Below, piece by piece: positions 1-6,662 of a stretch of DNA of 22,605 nt. A program made the position numbers and the translations under genes. Origin of the DNA: an uncultured Bacillaceae bacterium (GTDB lineage: Bacteria > Bacillota > Bacilli > Bacillales > Alkalibacillaceae); assembly GCA_937958375.1 (NCBI GenBank), contig CALGNY010000149.1, positions 1 through 22,605 on the forward strand, written 5' to 3'. Within the stretch, counting starts at the first letter, position 1. The number at the start of each line of letters is the position of its first letter. The notes beneath the pieces are model-generated. The model was not told where the DNA came from and did no database searches. It saw only the letters and a list, made by a program, of their open reading frames with translations.

Positions 1-725
1 ACCATTTAGTGAATGATCATCCGGAAGTATTGGAAGTTTCCAGCATTCCGAAAACGGAATTTGAAGATCAGGAAATCACAAACTGGAACTGGATGCTACC
101 GGGTATGGATAGTCAGAACTTCGAACAGTTTACGTACGAGGGAATGGATGGCTTGAAAACAGGTCACACGGAACTCGCGGGTTATGCGTTTACAGGAACA
201 GCTGAACGTGACAATACTCGATTGATCACAGTCGTCATGCGTACAGAAAGTATTGCTGAGCGTTTTAATCAGACAGCTAAACTGTTGGATTATGGCTTCA
301 ATGACTTCAGTAAAGAAGTCTTGTATGAAGCGGGACATCAAATTGAAGAGGAATCAGCAATTCCAGTTTCACGAGGAAAACAAGATACGGTCCAAGTTGA
401 ATCCAGTGAGCCGATCGAAAAAATGATTTTGAATGGCGACAAAGAGAACTACTCTGTCAGCTACGAATTGGATGAAGAATTACTGAATGAAGACGGTCAG
501 TTGGAGGCTCCAATTGAGGAAGGTACAGAAGTAGGACGGATGGTATTGGATTATACAGGAGATCATAATTACGGAAACATCAATTCGGACAGTGAAGCGT
601 CCATTTCCGTGCCGCTTGTGACAAGTGAAGCCGTGGAGCAACCAAACTGGTTCATCCGTATTTTCCAAGCGATTGGTGACTTTTTCGTCGGTCTCTTTGA
701 TAGCATTAAAGGAATCTTTGCATAA
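1..725 (+). CDS. dacA: D-alanyl-D-alanine carboxypeptidase (PBP5 type), 3' part only
   Basis: This is the C-terminal part of a low-molecular-weight penicillin-binding protein, which trims the terminal D-Ala from peptidoglycan pentapeptides at the outer face of the membrane. The reading frame is open to the left edge, so the N-terminal part with the SxxK and SxN motifs lies outside the window. The third active-site motif is visible as KTGHTELAGY, followed by the conserved stretch ending in LLDYGFNDF. A beta-rich C-terminal domain follows. The last 25 or so residues form an amphipathic helix (WFIRIFQAIGDFF and onward), the usual membrane anchor of DacA. Its place next to serS matches the dacA locus of B. 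subtilis, but the pdxS-pdxT pair found between them there is missing. Family assignment is secure; the exact paralogue rests mainly on synteny. Confidence 0.93.
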   Translation, partial: HLVNDHPEVLEVSSIPKTEFEDQEITNWNWMLPGMDSQNFEQFTYEGMDGLKTGHTELAGYAFTGTAERDNTRLITVVMRTESIAERFNQTAKLLDYGFNDFSKEVLYEAGHQIEEESAIPVSRGKQDTVQVESSEPIEKMILNGDKENYSVSYELDEELLNEDGQLEAPIEEGTEVGRMVLDYTGDHNYGNINSDSEASISVPLVTSEAVEQPNWFIRIFQAIGDFFVGLFDSIKGIFA

Positions 726-729
726 ATCC

Positions 730-758
730 TTGCAAAAAGAGAATCCTATCGATATATT
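730..758 (+). promoter_or_regulatory. SigA-type promoter of the serS T-box transcript
   Basis: A -35 box TTGCAA (730-735) and a -10 box TATATT (753-758) are separated by 17 nt, just after the dacA stop and just before the T-box leader. Transcription would start near 765. Confidence 0.6.
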
Positions 759-763
759 ATGAG

Positions 764-1010
764 TAAGATGAATAAATGGCTATGAAGGGAATTAGTAATA
801 GGCAATGCTTTTCAAGAGAGCTGGTGGTCGCTGTGAACCAGTAAAGTATCCTATGAATCCATCCTCGAGCTGATTGGCGAACGTCAGAAAGACAGAAGTC
901 AATCCGGTTAAGCGCCGTTAATGCTTCCGAGTTGGGAGTTAATTGCTCCAACAAGGGTGGTAACGCGGGTATACAGCTCGTCCCTTAAGATGTTAAGGGA
1001 CGGGCTTTTT
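764..1010 (+). promoter_or_regulatory. T-box leader controlling serS (tRNA-Ser sensing)
   Basis: This untranslated leader senses uncharged tRNA-Ser and allows serS transcription to continue only when seryl-tRNA is scarce. The T-box itself, AGGGTGGTAACGCGG, is at 954-968. Stem I shows the AGTA of the GA motif near 792, the distal-loop region around GCTGGTGGTCGC (821-832), and a specifier loop TGAATCCATCCT in which TCC (858-860) is the probable specifier codon for serine. The UGGU of the T-box bulge can pair with the GCCA end of tRNA-Ser using one G-U pair. The leader ends in a strong terminator hairpin just before the serS ribosome-binding site. Specifier assignment is by pattern, not by folding. 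Confidence 0.93.
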
Positions 1011-1011
1011 A
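975..1011 (+). terminator. T-box regulated intrinsic terminator upstream of serS
   Basis: Arms 975-988 and 993-1006 form a 14-bp stem (one G-U) with a GATG loop, followed by a T-run. The 5' part of the stem is also available to the T-box antiterminator, which is how the leader switches. Confidence 0.9.
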
Positions 1012-1034
1012 TATTTGAAAAGGAGGATATCACA

Positions 1035-2318
1035 ATGCTCGATTTAAAGTATCTACGAAATAACTTTGAAGAGATTAAAGGAAAGCTACAGCATCGCGGT
1101 GAAGATTTATCCGATTTGGACAATTTCGAGGAAATGGACCGTAAGCGACGTACACTCATTAAGGAAACCGAAGAATTAAAAGCACGCCGTAATGAAGTTT
1201 CGAAAGAGATTTCTCAACTAAAAAAAGAAAAACAGGATGCAGATCATCTAATTAAAGAAATGCGTGAGGTCGGCGATCGGATTAAGGCGATCGATGATGA
1301 ATTAAAAGACGTCGAGGAAAACCTGAATCACCTCCTCCTTTCGATTCCAAATATCCCTCATGAATCTGTCCCGGTCGGTGAAGATGAAGACGATAACGTC
1401 GTCGATCACGAGTGGGGAGACGTTCGGGAGTTCGGTTTTGAACCAAAGCCACATTGGGATTTGGCGACTGATTTAGGAATCTTGGATTTCGAACGCGCTT
1501 CAAAAGTAACGGGAAGTCGCTTTGTTTTTTATAAAGGACTTGGTGCACGGTTAGAGCGTGCTTTGCTGAATTTCATGATGGATTTACATGCAGACGAACA
1601 CGGCTATACAGAAATGCTACCTCCTCAGATTGTTAACCGTGACAGTTTGACAGGTACGGGCCAATTGCCTAAATTTGCGGAAGATGTATTTAAACTGGAG
1701 GAATTGGATTACTTCATGATTCCGACAGCAGAAGTTCCAGTGACGAACTTCCACCGCGATGAAATTTTGAATGTAGAGGACCTACCGAAGAAATATGTTG
1801 CCTATAGTGCAAACTTCAGGTCTGAAGCGGGTTCAGCCGGTCGGGATACACGTGGCTTGATCCGTCAGCACCAATTCAACAAAGTCGAACTCGTACAGTT
1901 TGTGAAGCCTGAGGACTCTTTTGAGACGTTAGAAAACTTGACAGGAAATGCAGAGAAAGTATTGCAGCTCTTGAAGCTTCCTTATCGTGTCATGAGCATG
2001 TGTACGGGTGATTTAGGTTTTACCGCTGCCAAAAAATACGATATCGAAGTATGGATTCCGAGCTATGAAACGTACCGGGAAATTTCATCTTGCTCCAACT
2101 TTGAAGCATTTCAGGCCCGCCGAGCTGGCATCCGGTTTCGACGTGAACAAGGTGGGAAGCCTGAATATGTCCACACGTTGAACGGTTCAGGGCTTGCCAT
2201 CGGAAGAACGGTAGCAGCAATCTTGGAAAACTACCAAGAAGCAGATGGTACTGTAACGATTCCTGAGGTCTTAAGACCATATATGGGCGGCATCGAAAAG
2301 ATAGATGTTACCGAGTAA
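1035..2318 (+). CDS. serS: Seryl-tRNA synthetase
   Basis: Class II aminoacyl-tRNA synthetase that activates serine with ATP and loads it on tRNA-Ser in the cytoplasm. The protein is 427 residues, the usual bacterial size. Residues from about 1 to 100 form the antiparallel coiled-coil arm that grips the long variable arm of tRNA-Ser (many E/K/L heptads). The catalytic core carries motif 2 around FRSEAGSAGRDTRG and motif 3 around GSGLAIGRTVAAILENYQ. The ATG at 1035 is chosen because AGGAGG lies just upstream and the protein then starts MLDLKYLRNNFEEIK, typical of SerS. The open frame continues upstream only through the T-box leader. Expression is controlled by that leader, and a tRNA-Ser gene follows about 125 bp downstream. 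Confidence 0.98.
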   Translation: MLDLKYLRNNFEEIKGKLQHRGEDLSDLDNFEEMDRKRRTLIKETEELKARRNEVSKEISQLKKEKQDADHLIKEMREVGDRIKAIDDELKDVEENLNHLLLSIPNIPHESVPVGEDEDDNVVDHEWGDVREFGFEPKPHWDLATDLGILDFERASKVTGSRFVFYKGLGARLERALLNFMMDLHADEHGYTEMLPPQIVNRDSLTGTGQLPKFAEDVFKLEELDYFMIPTAEVPVTNFHRDEILNVEDLPKKYVAYSANFRSEAGSAGRDTRGLIRQHQFNKVELVQFVKPEDSFETLENLTGNAEKVLQLLKLPYRVMSMCTGDLGFTAAKKYDIEVWIPSYETYREISSCSNFEAFQARRAGIRFRREQGGKPEYVHTLNGSGLAIGRTVAAILENYQEADGTVTIPEVLRPYMGGIEKIDVTE

Positions 2319-2333
2319 AATGGATAATCATAG

Positions 2334-2364
2334 TAGCCGGATAAGGTAATCTCTTGTCCGGCTA
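2334..2364 (+). terminator. Hairpin after serS, weak terminator
   Basis: A 12-bp stem (2334-2345 with 2353-2364, one G-U) lies 15 nt after the serS stop. It is followed by ATAAAAAATC rather than a T-run, so it may act as an RNA 3'-end stabiliser or inefficient terminator rather than a classic intrinsic one. Confidence 0.5.
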
Positions 2365-2396
2365 TAAAAAATCTTAAAGAAAAATGTCTAATTTGG

Positions 2397-2425
2397 TTGC
2401 TTAACGTTTTTGAATATGATATATT
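2397..2425 (+). promoter_or_regulatory. SigA-type promoter for tRNA-Ser
   Basis: TTGCTT (2397-2402) and TATATT (2420-2425) are spaced by exactly 17 nt, ending 18 nt before the tRNA gene. Confidence 0.65.
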
Positions 2426-2443
2426 TTTAAAGTGTCAGCCAAC

Positions 2444-2536
2444 GGAGGAGTACCCAAGTCCGGCTGAAGGGAGCGGTCTTGAAAACCGCCAGGGGCTTCG
2501 CGGCCCGCGGGGGTTCGAATCCCTCCTCCTCCGCCA
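2444..2536 (+). tRNA. tRNA-Ser (anticodon UGA)
   Basis: A 93-nt class II tRNA. The acceptor stem GGAGGAG pairs with CTCCTCC, followed by discriminator G and an encoded CCA (2534-2536). The anticodon arm GCGGT-CTTGAAA-ACCGC gives anticodon TGA, and a long variable arm with a GGGGC/GCCC core is present, followed by a T-loop TTCGAAT. Gene position after serS equals trnSL-Ser1 of B. subtilis. Confidence 0.98.
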
Positions 2537-2551
2537 TAATACAAATAACCC

Positions 2552-2600
2552 AAACAGGTTAGTCTTTTTTCTCAAAAGGATTAGCCTGTTTTTATTTTGC
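2552..2600 (+). terminator. Intrinsic terminator after tRNA-Ser
   Basis: AAACAGG (2552-2558) pairs with CCTGTTT (2585-2591). The stem continues inward with A-T and G-U pairs through about 2568/2575 to a small loop, and the 3' side runs into TTTTTATTTTG. Confidence 0.85.
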
Positions 2601-2602
2601 AC

Positions 2603-2680
2603 AAAAATAGACACGGAAAAATTCTGAGCTTCAAAGGGACCTTCCACTTTCAAGCGTCGAATCGTTCCGTGTCTTGTTTT
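2603..2680 (-). terminator. Long inverted repeat downstream of dck, possible terminator
   Basis: AGACACGGAA (2609-2618) and TTCCGTGTCT (2665-2674) form a perfect 10-bp inverted repeat. A second imperfect inner stem (GCTTCAAAG near 2629 with CTTTCAAGC near 2647) lies inside. Read on the minus strand it sits about 50 nt after the dck stop and is followed by TATTTTTGTG, so it can end the dgk-dck transcript. The loop is longer than usual for a terminator. Confidence 0.45.
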
Positions 2681-2724
2681 AATTGCTGTCAAAATCGTGT
2701 TGGCCCGTGGCTTCGAATAACCCC

Positions 2725-3399
2725 TTACGAAGATCTGATCAACTTCCTTGATGTTTGGATCGAATGGCCGATGCGTTCCAAAATGGGATCGATCGATTCA
2801 TCTCCACCCAGCAAGTCATAATCATTAATATTGATTCGCATCACTGGGCACGTATTAAAGTTATTGATCCAGTTTTCATATCGTTCGTACATCTCTTTCC
2901 AATACTCAACAGGTGTGTCTTGTTCCATTTGTCGGCCTCGTGCATGTAAGCGAGACAAGACATCCTCAAACGAACCTTCCAAATAAATCAATAGATCAGG
3001 ATGTGGAAAGTATGGTGTCATGACCATTGCGTCAAATAGATTTTTATAGGTTTCATAATCCGTTGGCGTCATCGTTCCTTTATCGTAATGCATTTTTGCA
3101 AAAATGCCAGTGTCTTCATAAATGGATCGGTCTTGTACGAATCCTCCGCCGTATTCAAAAATCCTCTTCTGCTCTTTGAAACGTTCTGCGAGAAAATAGA
3201 CTTGTAAATGAAAACTCCAACGCTCAAAATCCTTATAAAATTTATCTAAATAAGGATTTCCATCAACTTTCTCAAGTGAAGTTTTGAATTGCAGCCGATT
3301 CGCCAAGGCAGACGTCATCGTTGACTTACCGACTCCTACCGTTCCCGCAATGGTGATGACGGCATTATTTGGAATGCCGAATGTGTTTTGTTCATTCAT
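2725..3399 (-). CDS. dck: Deoxyadenosine/deoxycytidine kinase
   Basis: Salvage kinase that phosphorylates deoxyadenosine and deoxycytidine to the monophosphates in the cytoplasm. The 224-residue protein has a P-loop GTVGVGKST at 19-27, the substrate-binding stretch EKVDGNPYLDKFYKDFERW near 43-61, and the DRS motif at 90-92 in FVQDRSIYED. The arginine-rich lid is near RLHARGRQME. Overall it reads like B. subtilis Dck (YaaF) along its full length. The ATG overlaps the dgk stop by four bases (ATGA, 3399-3396), so the two genes are translationally coupled in the order dgk-dck, as in B. subtilis. Specificity for dA/dC rather than dG follows from similarity and position, not from a diagnostic residue that I checked. 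Confidence 0.95.
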   Translation of the reverse strand: MNEQNTFGIPNNAVITIAGTVGVGKSTMTSALANRLQFKTSLEKVDGNPYLDKFYKDFERWSFHLQVYFLAERFKEQKRIFEYGGGFVQDRSIYEDTGIFAKMHYDKGTMTPTDYETYKNLFDAMVMTPYFPHPDLLIYLEGSFEDVLSRLHARGRQMEQDTPVEYWKEMYERYENWINNFNTCPVMRININDYDLLGGDESIDPILERIGHSIQTSRKLIRSS

Positions 3400-4040
3400 G
3401 AAACAACTTCTCCTTTATTGACGTGCTTTTCTACGATGTTTAAGATTTGGTTCAGATCAGACTGATTTTTGACGAAATCCATTTGATCACCATCAATCCG
3501 GATGACAGGGATATCAGGATGCTTTCGTTCAAATTCATCCATAAAAACCTCATAGTCTTGACGGATTTTTTCCAAATAGGCAGGCTGAATATTTTGTTCA
3601 ACCTCTCTTCCCCTCATCTGGATACGATGGATCAACGTATCTAAGCTTGCGGTAATGTAAACGAGCACATTCGGTTTCGGGTGTCCGTCCGTCAATATGT
3701 CATATATTTTGTGATACTTTTTGTATTGTTCATCCGATAACGTCCGCTTGGCGAATATCGTATTTTTGAAAATATGGTAATCAGAAACGACCGGCTTACC
3801 GTGATTCAAATAATGCTTTTGGATATCTTCAAGCTGCTTGTATCGATTGCATAGAAAAAACATCTCTGTTTGGAAGCTCCACTCCTCGATATTTTCATAA
3901 AACTTCTCAAGAAATGGATTATCCTCAACAATTTCTTTCAATAAATGAAAATAGAAATGTGAGGCAATTTTATTGGATAACGATGTTTTTCCTACGCCTA
4001 TTGGACCTTCTACTGCAATAAAAGGCACTTGATGACTCAT
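3396..4040 (-). CDS. dgk: Deoxyguanosine kinase
   Basis: Salvage kinase that phosphorylates deoxyguanosine; sister of the downstream dck product. The protein is 214 residues from the ATG at 4040, with the P-loop EGPIGVGKTS near 11-20, the conserved EIVEDNPFLEKFYENIEEW stretch and VSDYHIFKN, where SDYH replaces the DRS-type sequence of Dck, as in B. subtilis Dgk (YaaG). The frame is open to 4286, but the region above 4040 overlaps the divergent spore-coat gene and its leader. The start at 4040 has AAGGGGA upstream and gives MSHQVPFIAVEGPIG, the expected N-terminus. A possible -10 box TATGAT on the minus strand lies at 4083-4078. The gene ends inside the start of dck. Confidence 0.94.
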   Translation of the reverse strand: MSHQVPFIAVEGPIGVGKTSLSNKIASHFYFHLLKEIVEDNPFLEKFYENIEEWSFQTEMFFLCNRYKQLEDIQKHYLNHGKPVVSDYHIFKNTIFAKRTLSDEQYKKYHKIYDILTDGHPKPNVLVYITASLDTLIHRIQMRGREVEQNIQPAYLEKIRQDYEVFMDEFERKHPDIPVIRIDGDQMDFVKNQSDLNQILNIVEKHVNKGEVVS

Positions 4041-4157
4041 ATCAGATCCCCTTCCAAGTGAAAAATACTGTCTTACCATCATACCAAATTTTCTATTAAA
4101 AAAGGACAGTTTTCGCCAAAAATGAAAATGAGTATCTGTCCTAAGTAAACAACCTAT

Positions 4158-4184
4158 ACGGGATAAAAAGATTGACATACAGTG
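4158..4184 (+). promoter_or_regulatory. Possible late-sporulation (SigK-like) promoter of the coat gene
   Basis: An AC at 4158-4159 is followed after 16 nt by CATACAGTG (4176-4184), one base off the SigK -10 pattern CATANNNTA. A SigA-like TTGACA (4172-4177) overlaps it but has no good -10 at 17 nt. The gene's predicted role makes a mother-cell promoter the likelier reading. Confidence 0.35.
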
Positions 4185-4211
4185 TAGTAAATAAGATAAA
4201 GAGGTGATTAA

Positions 4212-4823
4212 ATGAGTTACAAAAACAATCAAGTAAGTCCAGATTTTGATCATTGTGGTTGCGATGATTGCAATGACCATTGTCATGACAGTAACTGTGT
4301 GTGTCGCATTCTAAGAAAAATCGTTAAGGCTCAAGATGCCTTAGATGATCGTGGTAACGATTGTGAAGTTGGCTGTAAACATTCAATTGAAAGCTTGGTA
4401 TCACCAGCTCAAAATCTCGTTGAGAACGATACGGTACCTTTCGTACTGTATTGTAAAGGTGACTGCTCGCCTTTTATCGGGCAGAGTGTCGTTCAGGCGA
4501 CAGTAGGCGCAAATCGGGTATTCCAATGCTTTGAATCGCCAATCTTCCGAATCAACAAAATAAAAGATGATTGCTGTGCAGAAATCGAATTACTCTTGCC
4601 TGTTACAGAAGGTGGTTCGACCCCAGGATCAGGTGGAGCAGATGTATGTGATTTCTTCCCTGGAAACTCCATTCGTGATCTTCAACGTACAGGAATCTGC
4701 ATAACCGTTGATTTGAAACACTTCATGGCTGTCGCATGCTTGGAACCTGTTGAAACATTGCCGATCTCTGAATTCCGTGCATCTTTAAGAGATGTTGCTG
4801 GAGCTAGTCACAAAAAACATTAA
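4212..4823 (+). CDS. CotZ/CotY/ExsY-family spore coat protein
   Basis: Cysteine-rich structural protein of the outer spore layers, which in this family self-assembles and is crosslinked by disulfides. The 203-residue protein resembles the CotZ family in its core: CEVGCKHSIESL near 55, VPFVLYCKGDCSPFIG near 75, then FESPIFRINKIKDDCCAEIELL and the terminal GICITVDLKHFMAVACLEP. It is longer than B. subtilis CotY/CotZ (about 150-160 residues). The N-terminus adds a Cys/His/Asp-rich segment (DHCGCDDCNDHCHDSNC) that could bind metal, and a Gly/Ser linker (GGSTPGSGGADVC) interrupts the middle. The start has AGAGGTGAT upstream. It is a single-gene unit with its own terminator, divergent from dgk. Family confidence is good; which paralogue is open. 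Confidence 0.88.
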   Translation: MSYKNNQVSPDFDHCGCDDCNDHCHDSNCVCRILRKIVKAQDALDDRGNDCEVGCKHSIESLVSPAQNLVENDTVPFVLYCKGDCSPFIGQSVVQATVGANRVFQCFESPIFRINKIKDDCCAEIELLLPVTEGGSTPGSGGADVCDFFPGNSIRDLQRTGICITVDLKHFMAVACLEPVETLPISEFRASLRDVAGASHKKH

Positions 4824-4870
4824 TGATTGACAGTGATGATTCATTAAATTCTATATCCCCTCTCAAGTCA

Positions 4871-4902
4871 GGCTGCTCCTAGTCCAGGAGCAGCCCAATT
4901 TC
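4871..4902 (+). terminator. Terminator of the spore coat gene
   Basis: A perfect 10-bp stem (GGCTGCTCCT 4871-4880, AGGAGCAGCC 4886-4895) with a 5-nt loop, followed by a short CAATTTCTT tract. Confidence 0.75.
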
Positions 4903-4926
4903 TTGTGAACAAACAACCATTTAATC

Positions 4927-4965
4927 AAAAAACAACAGTGCACAATCACTTAAGAATGTGCACTG
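4927..4965 (-). terminator. Terminator of the FMN reductase gene
   Basis: CAGTGCACA (4936-4944) and TGTGCACTG (4957-4965) form a 9-bp stem. On the minus strand it is followed by TTGTTTTTTG, a good T-run. The plus side is also T-rich (TGTTTCTGTTT), so it may work in both directions. Confidence 0.85.
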
Positions 4966-4983
4966 TGTTTCTGTTTATATACC

Positions 4984-5532
4984 TTAGCTTCCTCTTACAA
5001 ATTCAACGAAAGATTCGATTCTCCGATCGAGAAAGTCGATGGTATCTTGATCGGTGATTTCTCCGGTTTCTTCGTCTATCTTTTGATGTGCCAGTGTGAT
5101 GGCTACTTCGTTTGTTGCTGGCGGAAGTAATACGGCTTGAATGCCTGGTGAAGTGAACACCTGGCGTAAGTGAAGCTGTGAGCGCAGCGTGCCGGCGTTA
5201 CTCATCGATGCGCCTAGCAACATAATTTTTTTACCGATAAATACTTTATCAACACGTGAAGCCCAGTCCAACGCATTTTTTAAAACGCCTGGCATGGACC
5301 AGTTATATTCAGGTGTCACAATCATGATTGCATCTGCCTTTTTCACTTTTTCCTTAAATGTTTTGACGGCTTGCGGTGGGTCTAGTTCTTCATCTTGATT
5401 GAAAAGCGGAATCGACTTCAAATCTGCAATTTCCAAATGAATGGTGTCTCGATACCGTTCTTGAATCCATTTGGCAAGATGCATATTAAATGATTTTTCT
5501 CTGATACTTCCTACGATTGCGAATACATTCAT
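4984..5532 (-). CDS. NADPH-dependent FMN reductase (azoreductase/quinone reductase family)
   Basis: Flavodoxin-fold oxidoreductase that binds FMN and reduces quinones, azo dyes or similar acceptors with NAD(P)H; the natural substrate cannot be read from sequence. The 182-residue protein shows the FMN phosphate-loop sequence GSIREKSFN near 7-15 and the family signature TPEYNWSMPGVLKNALDWAS near 76-95. LLGASMSNAGTLRSQLHLRQV and an acidic C-terminus follow. The ATG at 5532 is chosen because AGGAGG precedes it by 7 nt; the open frame extends to 5586 without any ribosome-binding site. The Shine-Dalgarno lies inside a 10-bp inverted repeat (see the separate entry). The gene runs the same way as the dpp-ykf operon 110 bp upstream and has its own terminator downstream. 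Confidence 0.9.
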   Translation of the reverse strand: MNVFAIVGSIREKSFNMHLAKWIQERYRDTIHLEIADLKSIPLFNQDEELDPPQAVKTFKEKVKKADAIMIVTPEYNWSMPGVLKNALDWASRVDKVFIGKKIMLLGASMSNAGTLRSQLHLRQVFTSPGIQAVLLPPATNEVAITLAHQKIDEETGEITDQDTIDFLDRRIESFVEFVRGS

Positions 5533-5535
5533 GGG

Positions 5536-5605
5536 TTGGCCTCCTATTATGTAGTTATTCTCTGTGAAAGTTCCATTCATTATCATAATATAAAAAGGAG
5601 GCCAA
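5536..5605 (-). promoter_or_regulatory. Inverted repeat that can mask the FMN reductase ribosome-binding site
   Basis: TTGGCCTCCT (5536-5545) and AGGAGGCCAA (5596-5605) are perfect 10-bp complements. On the minus-strand mRNA the second-transcribed arm contains the AGGAGG Shine-Dalgarno of the FMN reductase and the first arm is its exact complement. A further 6-bp pairing (ATTATG with CATAAT) lies inside. The intervening 50 nt contain no gene. Confidence 0.55.
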
Positions 5606-5642
5606 GGCTAATTTGTCAGTCTGATTTTCTTGGTTTGGTCCG

Positions 5643-6659
5643 TTAATTGTTTTGTACTTCTCGACGGAGCTCTTCTGGTGACATTTCAAAGTGTTTCGGG
5701 TCATATAAATGACAAGCGACATAACGTCCTTCTTCTGCTTCCAGCCATTTTGGTTTTTCTTGGGCACAAACATCCCTTGCAAACGGACAACGGGTTCGGA
5801 ATACACACCCAGAAGGTGGATCGATCGGACTTGGCAGTTCACCCTCCAAAATAATCCTTGAACGTTCTTCCTCAACTTTTGGATCAGGGATTGGAACAGC
5901 GGATAATAAAGCCTGTGTATAAGGATGAAGCGGTTTTTCATAAAGTCGCTCACTATCGGTCAATTCAATGATGTGCCCGAGATACATGACTGCAATCCGA
6001 TCGGAAATATGGCGGACCATCGACAAATCGTGAGCAATGAATAAATAGGTCAGTCCTTTTTCGCGTTGTAATCGTTCTAATAAATTGACGATTTGGGCCT
6101 GTACGGAAACATCCAATGCAGAAATCGGTTCGTCACAGATGATGAACTCTGGATCTAACGCTAACGCACGGGCAATCCCGATTCGCTGTCGCTGACCTCC
6201 ACTGAATTCATGAGGATAACGGTTGGCATGATCCCGGTTTAAGCCGACTTCTTCCAACAATTCATAAACACGATTCAATCGGTCTTGTTTATTGTTGAAC
6301 AGGCCATGGATTTCCATCGGTTCTGCAATAATTTCCTTGACCGTCGAGCGAGGATTCAATGATGCGTAAGGGTCTTGGAAAATCATTTGCATCTTCCGGA
6401 AAAATCTTTCCCGATCCTTTTCGGGGATGGCATGTACGTCTTCCCCGTCGTATCGAACTTCGCCGTCGGTTTTATCATAGAGCGTAAGTAACGTCCTTCC
6501 AGCTGTTGACTTACCGCAGCCCGATTCCCCGACGACACCAAACGTTTCTCCTCGGTACACATCAAATGTAATGCCATCGACCGCTTTCACCGTTTGTCCG
6601 CGGCCGATGTCAAAGTGTTTTTTTAGATTTTTGACTTCCAAAAGTGGTTGATTTGTCAT
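5643..6659 (-). CDS. ykfD: Oligopeptide/muropeptide ABC transporter ATP-binding protein (YkfD/OppF type)
   Basis: ATPase subunit of a peptide importer at the inner face of the membrane, last gene of the dpp-ykf operon. The 338-residue protein has Walker A GESGCGKST at 44-52, the Q-loop at Gln95 (IFQDP), the ABC signature SGGQR at 153-157, Walker B FIICDEP at 172-178 and a switch His in IAHDLS. The C-terminal oligopeptide-transporter extension with its Cys cluster (GCVFRTRCPFARDVC) is intact. The start at 6659 is 3 nt after the ykfC stop, with GGGGGA in the ykfC tail as the probable ribosome-binding site. It would pair with DppD on the DppBC permease; the window contains no second set of permease genes. 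The name follows operon position and similarity. Confidence 0.93.
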   Translation of the reverse strand: MTNQPLLEVKNLKKHFDIGRGQTVKAVDGITFDVYRGETFGVVGESGCGKSTAGRTLLTLYDKTDGEVRYDGEDVHAIPEKDRERFFRKMQMIFQDPYASLNPRSTVKEIIAEPMEIHGLFNNKQDRLNRVYELLEEVGLNRDHANRYPHEFSGGQRQRIGIARALALDPEFIICDEPISALDVSVQAQIVNLLERLQREKGLTYLFIAHDLSMVRHISDRIAVMYLGHIIELTDSERLYEKPLHPYTQALLSAVPIPDPKVEEERSRIILEGELPSPIDPPSGCVFRTRCPFARDVCAQEKPKWLEAEEGRYVACHLYDPKHFEMSPEELRREVQNN

Positions 6660-6662
6660 TTC

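Noticed and set aside
921..1034. SerS reading frame extended upstream
   Set aside because: The extension lies in the T-box and terminator; the ATG at 1035 has AGGAGG and the family N-terminus.
2435..2692. Minus-strand frame over tRNA-Ser
   Set aside because: It runs through the tRNA and its terminator; typical spurious antisense frame.
4104..4141. GGACAG/CTGTCC inverted repeat between dgk and the coat gene
   Set aside because: Only 6 bp with a 26-nt loop; may be an operator but not supportable from one sequence.
4041..4286. N-terminal extension of Dgk
   Set aside because: It overlaps the divergent coat gene and lacks a ribosome-binding site; kinase homology starts at 4040.
5570..5600. PerR/Fur-like box upstream of the FMN reductase
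   Set aside because: The best alignment (around TTATCATAATATAA) has several mismatches and lies in AT-rich sequence; not above chance by eye.
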